A DNA stretch of 64,000 bases. It comes from Neopestalotiopsis rosae (taxonomy: Eukaryota > Ascomycota > Sordariomycetes > Amphisphaeriales > Sporocadaceae). Numbering within the stretch: the first letter of the stretch is position 1; each line of letters opens with the position of its first letter. Positions 59,489 through 64,000 of the stretch are shown piece after piece. Below the pieces are notes generated by a model. It ran no database searches and had not been told where the DNA came from. It saw only the letters and a program-made list of their open reading frames with translations. Where the stretch lies: contig JALGAS010000010.1 of the NCBI GenBank assembly GCA_023078685.1, forward strand, positions 1,256,799 to 1,320,798. The letters are read 5' to 3'. Made by a program: the position numbers and the translations under genes.

Positions 59489-60100
59489 ATGTCAGATCCT
59501 TCAGTCCCTGCTCGTAAAACACTCGAGCGCTTAAACCTTTTGGAATTTGTGAAAAAGAACGGTCGTGCTGCCGATATGCCTTGCACGCCTTGCTGGAAAA
59601 ATAAGACGACTTGCGTCATGTCGGAGGAAAGGTCGAATCGATGTCTGGAGTGCATCCGTCATCCGACTCGGAAGTGCGATGGTGTTCTGGTAGCGTCTTC
59701 TCTCCGAAAGGTGTTGGATCAGCAACAGAAGTTGGAGAAGGAGGAAGAGGAAGCTAGTGATGATCTGCTGGCTCTTCACGAGAAGATGGCAGAACTTCAG
59801 TCTTCTTTAGCCGCTGCTGCTGGTCGGTTATCTCGTATCCGAAAGATCCGTGCTCGTGCGAAGGCGAAGGGGTCCGAGTTGTTCCAGCGAGGAATGGAGG
59901 AGCTGGACAAGGAGGATGGTCTGTTGCCTGCCTTGGATAGCCACGAGCACTTCGTGGTGGAGGACCTTCAGTCTATGGGGGTTTCTAACGAGGTGGATTG
60001 GTCTTCACTTGGTTTCGGAAGTGATTTTGTAGATCTTGGTCCTCTTGTTGAGACCGGAGATACTGGTCAAGAGCGGCGCAGCCCTCAACATGCTTCCTAG
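59489..60100 (+). CDS. Retrotransposon-borne antisense ORF: Zn2Cys6-like cluster plus coiled coil
   Basis: 203-residue ORF on the strand opposite gag-pol, between the 3' LTR and pol, overlapping the last 116 bp of pol. ATG 59489 is the first Met in frame. Cysteines at residues 32, 35, 42, 52, 55 and 63 give C-x2-C-x6-C-x9-C-x2-C-x7-C, the spacing of fungal Zn2Cys6 binuclear clusters, with basic residues around it. Residues about 75-130 are Glu/Gln/Leu-rich and predicted coiled coil, followed by KIRARAKAKG and an acidic C-terminus (EVDWSSLGFGSDFVDLG). The layout (zinc cluster, coiled coil, acidic tail) resembles a small transcription factor, though the cluster lacks the usual Lys/Arg pattern between the second and third Cys. 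Function is unknown; conservation in the degraded copy shows it belongs to the element. Confidence 0.7.
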   Translation: MSDPSVPARKTLERLNLLEFVKKNGRAADMPCTPCWKNKTTCVMSEERSNRCLECIRHPTRKCDGVLVASSLRKVLDQQQKLEKEEEEASDDLLALHEKMAELQSSLAAAAGRLSRIRKIRARAKAKGSELFQRGMEELDKEDGLLPALDSHEHFVVEDLQSMGVSNEVDWSSLGFGSDFVDLGPLVETGDTGQERRSPQHAS

Positions 60101-63100
60101 GTTCCCAAGTGTTTTCCTCAGGTGGGTAGTCTTTCCATTTAACGTGGAATTGGTATCCCCGTCCGACTTTCTTATGGTCGATGATTTCCTCAACGACGTA
60201 TTCTTGCTGATCGGGTTCTGTTTCTAGCGTTTCGTCGACTTTAGCGTTCTTTGGTGCTGGCTCTAGCAATGAGATATGGAAGGTTCGGTGGTTTCTCATA
60301 GTTTTTGGTAACTTGAGACGGTAATTGACATCCGAGATCTTCTTCTCGATTATGAATGCTCCGAGTTTCTTGAAGTCGAGTTTGTCGCTTGGTCGCTTGG
60401 TTTTGATGTTCTTGCGTAGAAGGTAGACTTTGTCTCCCTCCGCAAAGATTGGTCCCTCAATCTTCTTCCTATCATGTCTTTCTTTGGTCTTGCTTTGGGC
60501 CATGATAAGGTCTTTCTGGAGTTGTGCTTGCAGGTGTTTGAGCTGGTCTACACGCTGAATGGCGTGTGGTGCAAGTCCTTTTCCTCTGATTGGTTCTTTG
60601 GTGATGTCGGGTTCGAAGCCGTAATTGGCGTAGAACGGTGACATTCCGGTGGGTTCTCGTACTGCACTGTTGTATGCAAACTCCGCAAGTGGCAATAGTG
60701 TGACCCAATTGTCTTGCTGATGATTGACATAGCATCTGAGGTATTCTTCGAGTACTTGGTTGGCTCGTTCTGTTTGTCCATCGGTTTGTGGGTGAAAGGC
60801 GGTGGATAACTTGTGATTGCATCCTAACTGACTGATGAGTGATTTCCAGAAATTCGATGTGAATAGCTTGTCTCGATCGGAGATGATTTCGTCTGGTAAT
60901 CCGTGTCTGCTGGCGATCGTCCGTAGGAAGGTGTATGCCAATTCTTCTGCGTTACTTGCTTCCTTGTATGGGAGGAAGTATGCGTACTTCGTGAGTCGTT
61001 CGGTGAATACTAGGATGCTATCGTAGAATACTCCAGTTAAGGGTTCCCTTGATAGTGGTAGCTTCACGATGAAGTCTAGAGCGATAGATTTCCATGCTCT
61101 GTCTGGTGGCGGTATGGGTTGCAACTGTCCATATTGCTTGTGTCGTGCTGATTTTGCCTTATTGCATAAATCGCATTCCTTGATGATGTTGCTGACGTGT
61201 TTCCGCAGCTGTGGGTAATCGAAGTGTTGTTGGATTCGCTTGGTTGTCTTGAACACTCCTTGGTGTCCACTAGTCGGTGACTCGTGGTAATCTTTGATTA
61301 GCTCTTGGAGTAGTGGTTCCTTGATTTTGATCTTCCCGTTATAGTGCTGTTGGCTGGGATCGTGTCTCCCTACTAGGTTGTCATCTGGATCTGGGCACTT
61401 AGTCATGCGTTCCGTCCAGCTGTTATGGTTGGTTATGCTCATGGTTGCATAGAGATTCATGGTCGGGACCAGTTTCCCGTTTTCTTCCATGGTAAAAAGG
61501 GTGTGTGCCTCCTTGGGCGTATCCTGATAATGATCTGGTCGTCGGCTGAGCGCATCGGCTCTTCCGTTTTCAGTTCCTCTTCGATAGCTGATTTCGAAGT
61601 TGAAGTCTGCCAAGAACTCTGCCCATCTGATTTGTCGCTTGTTGAGTTCTTTGCTGGTTGTGAACGAGGCGAGGTTCTTGTGATCGGTGTAGACTTGGAC
61701 CTTGTAGTTGGTTCCACTAAGATAGTGTCTCCATTCCTTGAAGGCTTCGATAATTGCCATTAGTTCCTTGTCATGGATCTGGTAGTTGAGTTGTTCCTTG
61801 GTGAACTTCTTGCTGTAGAAGGCGACAGGGTGTGGTTTCCCATTGTCGTCCTTTTGTGTGAGCTGTCCACCCATGGCGTAGTCCGAGGCATCTGTCTCGA
61901 CTTCGAACTCCCGTTCTGGGTCTGCCATGCGCATTACTGGTTCATCCGTAATGGCTTCCTTGATTTGTTCGAACGTTTCTTGTTCCTTGGTTGTCCAAAT
62001 GAAGGGTACATCCTTTTTCGTCAGGTGCGTGAGAGGTGCGGCTATGCCTCCGAGGTTCCTGATGAACATTCGGTAGAAGTTTACGAGTCCTAAGAAGGAT
62101 CTGACTTCTGTTACCGTTTTCGGGGTAGGCCAGTCTCTTACTGCTGCAATCTTGGATGGTTCCATTTTGACTTCTCCGGGGGATACGACGTATCCTACGA
62201 AGGTGACTTCTTTCTTATGGAATTCGCTTTTCTCGGGGTTGACTAGCAGGTTCGCGTCCTGCAGTTTCTGTAACACTATTTTGACATGTTGCTTGTGTTC
62301 TTCGAGGTCTTTGGAGTAGATGAGTATATCATCGAGATATACTACTACGAACTTGTCGAGGTATTCCCGAAGGACATCGTTGATCATGTTTTGAAAACTT
62401 GCTGGTGCGTTGGTTAGGCCGAAAGGCATAACCTTGTATTCGAAATGTCCGTATTTGCAACGGAATGCGGTCTTCCATTCTTCTCCTTCCTTAATTCTGA
62501 TCAATCCGTACGCATTGGGCAAGTCTAGGGCCGTAAACCACTTGGCTCCGTGCAACTTGTCGCGTAGGTCCTTGATCAAAGGAAGGGGGTATCGGTTCTT
62601 GATCGTGATATCGTTAAGCTTGCGATAGTCGATGCAAGGTCTCCATTTGGGTTTCCCGTCTTTGCTTTTCTTGGGTACGAAAAGTATAGGGTATCCTGCT
62701 GGTGAGGTGGATTCTGTAATCCATCCTTTCTGGGTCATGTCGTTGAGGTATTCTTTCAACGCTTCCTCATGCTGAGGTTTTACTGGGTATGTCGGCATGA
62801 AATGGGGTTCCTTTCCTTCCTGGAGGGGTATTTCATGGTCGTATCTTGTGTGCTTTGGTAATCCTGTTTTCAGCACTCCGCTGAACAGGTCGCTGAACTC
62901 TTGGTACTCTTCGGGTACTACAGTGTCGAGTTTCGGCTTGACATGCTTGGTCATAAGGTAAAATCCAAGTGTCTCAGGGTCGCTTGAGGGTTTGTTCTTC
63001 AAACTCTCCTCAGGGGCTGACTCTATTCCTGGTAAATCCCACTGGAATTGGCCTGTTTTCCAGTTCACTCGGGGACAGCTCTCCTTCAACCAGGTTATCC

Positions 63101-63359
63101 CTAGGACTACATCGTAGTCCGTGATTTCTGTGATGTCGCACGTGAGTTCCTCCTTATGGTCTTGGATGTAGACTTGAATATGCGCAGTCTCCATGTCAAC
63201 AATTCCATCTCCATAAGATATAGGTTGTCCATCAACAGTGTTGAGTGTGTAGGGCGTCTTCTTCCATTTCCATGGTACCTTAAGTTTATTGACGATTCTT
63301 GGGGAGATAAAAATTCCTTGAGCTCCCGTGTCTACCAGGGCTCGTATTTCTTGGTTCAT
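59985..63359 (-). CDS. Gypsy Pol polyprotein (PR-RT-RH-IN-chromodomain)
   Basis: 1124 residues from the first Met. The frame is open upstream to the gag stop (63451), and residues SICATNGTKLHDHLTIPIRI before the Met belong to the protease. Domains in order are aspartic protease LVDTGAQ near residue 8-14, reverse transcriptase with YLDDILIYS near 343, RNase H with TDASDYAMGG near 493, integrase with the HHCC zinc finger (SGHQG...CDLC, near 690-725) and DDE core (ALDFI near 757), and a C-terminal chromodomain (YVVEEIIDHK...WKDYPPEENTWEP) near 1065-1105. The chromodomain marks it as a chromovirus, which typically targets heterochromatin. All catalytic motifs look intact, so it could be mobile. 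Expression probably needs a -1 frameshift from gag. Confidence 0.95.
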   Translation of the reverse strand: MNQEIRALVDTGAQGIFISPRIVNKLKVPWKWKKTPYTLNTVDGQPISYGDGIVDMETAHIQVYIQDHKEELTCDITEITDYDVVLGITWLKESCPRVNWKTGQFQWDLPGIESAPEESLKNKPSSDPETLGFYLMTKHVKPKLDTVVPEEYQEFSDLFSGVLKTGLPKHTRYDHEIPLQEGKEPHFMPTYPVKPQHEEALKEYLNDMTQKGWITESTSPAGYPILFVPKKSKDGKPKWRPCIDYRKLNDITIKNRYPLPLIKDLRDKLHGAKWFTALDLPNAYGLIRIKEGEEWKTAFRCKYGHFEYKVMPFGLTNAPASFQNMINDVLREYLDKFVVVYLDDILIYSKDLEEHKQHVKIVLQKLQDANLLVNPEKSEFHKKEVTFVGYVVSPGEVKMEPSKIAAVRDWPTPKTVTEVRSFLGLVNFYRMFIRNLGGIAAPLTHLTKKDVPFIWTTKEQETFEQIKEAITDEPVMRMADPEREFEVETDASDYAMGGQLTQKDDNGKPHPVAFYSKKFTKEQLNYQIHDKELMAIIEAFKEWRHYLSGTNYKVQVYTDHKNLASFTTSKELNKRQIRWAEFLADFNFEISYRRGTENGRADALSRRPDHYQDTPKEAHTLFTMEENGKLVPTMNLYATMSITNHNSWTERMTKCPDPDDNLVGRHDPSQQHYNGKIKIKEPLLQELIKDYHESPTSGHQGVFKTTKRIQQHFDYPQLRKHVSNIIKECDLCNKAKSARHKQYGQLQPIPPPDRAWKSIALDFIVKLPLSREPLTGVFYDSILVFTERLTKYAYFLPYKEASNAEELAYTFLRTIASRHGLPDEIISDRDKLFTSNFWKSLISQLGCNHKLSTAFHPQTDGQTERANQVLEEYLRCYVNHQQDNWVTLLPLAEFAYNSAVREPTGMSPFYANYGFEPDITKEPIRGKGLAPHAIQRVDQLKHLQAQLQKDLIMAQSKTKERHDRKKIEGPIFAEGDKVYLLRKNIKTKRPSDKLDFKKLGAFIIEKKISDVNYRLKLPKTMRNHRTFHISLLEPAPKNAKVDETLETEPDQQEYVVEEIIDHKKVGRGYQFHVKWKDYPPEENTWEPRKHVEGCAALDQYLRSQQEDQDLQNHFRNQVKTNPPR

Positions 63360-63448
63360 GATCCTGATCGGGATCGTTAGGTGATCGTGTAGCTTGGTGC
63401 CGTTGGTGGCACAGATGGACCTTTCTGTGGTGGACCGCTTTTGCCTCT

Positions 63449-64000
63449 TTAAAAGTGGTCCAGGTCGTTTCCCGAATCCTTGTTGATTCGTCTGTTGGCG
63501 CGTCGCTTCTCGGCGCTGGTGAGTATCCGTTGATCCCTTTGTTCTCGGGTCTCATTTCTCTTCTGGCGGTAGTGTGCGTCGCCTGTGTCTTCGTCCTGCG
63601 TTCCAGGGGTTTGTCTGGGTGAGCGTAGCTCTCTTGCTAGCTCATTCAATGCTTCTATCCGAAGTTCCCAAGAGGGTGGCTTCTCTTGTCCTTCCTCTTG
63701 ATATCGTGCCTCAAGCTGGGCTAGTTTATCGTTGAATTCTTTCTGCGAAGGTTCTTCCTTCGTTGGTTGCTGGGGTAATGTGAATGTCTTCTTGATTTGT
63801 TCGTTGGTTTCTTCGGATATCATGGTGACCGTGTGTCGGAGTGGCTGTGGAGGTTCTTTCCGGGTGGTATTCATTACGTTCCGGACATCGAAAGTTTCTT
63901 CCACTGGTTCAATCTTGAGCTTTCCTGATATTCTCAGGTCTCTGATGCGTTTCCATGCTTCTGCTTTGTTTTGCATATGGCGTATGCAGTCATCCTGTGG
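63449..64000 (-). CDS. Gypsy Gag, C-terminal part (continues off window)
   Basis: The frame is open from the window edge to TAA at 63449-63451. The visible 180 or so residues are charged and hydrophilic, rich in Glu, Arg and Gln, with helical stretches such as QLEARYQEEGQEK and EKRRANRRINKDSG. No CCHC zinc knuckle is seen in this part. Its stop lies directly before the pol frame, which reads in -1. Confidence 0.75.
   Translation of the reverse strand, partial: PQDDCIRHMQNKAEAWKRIRDLRISGKLKIEPVEETFDVRNVMNTTRKEPPQPLRHTVTMISEETNEQIKKTFTLPQQPTKEEPSQKEFNDKLAQLEARYQEEGQEKPPSWELRIEALNELARELRSPRQTPGTQDEDTGDAHYRQKRNETREQRDQRILTSAEKRRANRRINKDSGNDLDHF

Larger units (their letters stand above)
58841..64000 (-). 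mobile_element. Intact-looking Ty3/Gypsy chromovirus, running off the right edge
   Basis: Minus-strand order is gag (partial), pol, antisense extra ORF, 3' LTR. Reading frames are open and there is no RIP signature, unlike the copy 8.3 kb to the left. The upstream LTR and primer-binding site lie outside the window. It is inserted in the Copia remnant. Confidence 0.92.

Overview
This window is nuclear DNA of a filamentous ascomycete. Genes carry short GT-AG introns of about 50-85 bases, and the families present (rhodopsin-like 7TM, HET, A-T-R NRPS-like, fungal P450s) are fungal. A long AT-rich block looks like the product of repeat-induced point mutation (RIP). These features together point to Pezizomycotina, probably Sordariomycetes; that placement is inference.

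Layout. 0.3-1.4 kb: a tandem-repeat Gly/Ser-rich protein. 3.9-13.2 kb: a small secondary-metabolism group with an A-T-R NRPS-like carboxylate reductase, a rhodopsin-like membrane protein, a UbiA prenyltransferase and a P450. The reductase/UbiA pair recalls the aryl-acid reductase and farnesyltransferase of ilicicolin/ascochlorin-type pathways, but no polyketide synthase lies in the window. 16.0-18.5 kb: a multi-TM membrane protein gene broken by one in-frame stop. 20.4-22.2 kb: an MFS transporter. 24.5-27.0 kb: a JmjC-like protein that seems to have lost its metal ligands.

28.0-35.8 kb is the most unusual segment: a membrane-anchored haem-oxygenase-like diiron oxidase (HDO), a 2-oxoglutarate/Fe(II) oxygenase-like protein, an aspartyl-tRNA-synthetase-like protein with altered substrate motifs, and an argininosuccinate synthase interrupted by a frameshift. 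Two of the four resemble ATP-dependent, aspartate-using enzymes and two resemble iron oxygenases. I propose a candidate biosynthetic or self-resistance locus for an amino-acid-derived, aspartate-related metabolite.

37.6-45.4 kb holds a Kre9/Knh1-like cell-surface protein, a DXD glycosyltransferase, a second P450 and an aldo-keto reductase. An intron-containing tRNA-Pro(AGG) sits at 45.9 kb.

From 46.2 kb the window turns into a transposon graveyard. A HET-domain gene is cut at the edge of the AT-rich block. The block contains an unidentified RIP-degraded element, then a RIP-degraded Ty3/Gypsy copy (50.57-56.68 kb) interrupted by a solo Copia LTR with a 5-bp target duplication. Next is a Copia 3' end (56.68-58.84 kb), cut in turn by a non-mutated Ty3/Gypsy chromovirus running off the right edge. 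The intact Gypsy copy carries an extra ORF, antisense to pol, encoding a Zn2Cys6-like cysteine cluster plus a coiled coil; the same ORF is recognisable in the degraded copy.

Gene models were spliced by eye from reading frames and splice consensus; no similarity search was run.
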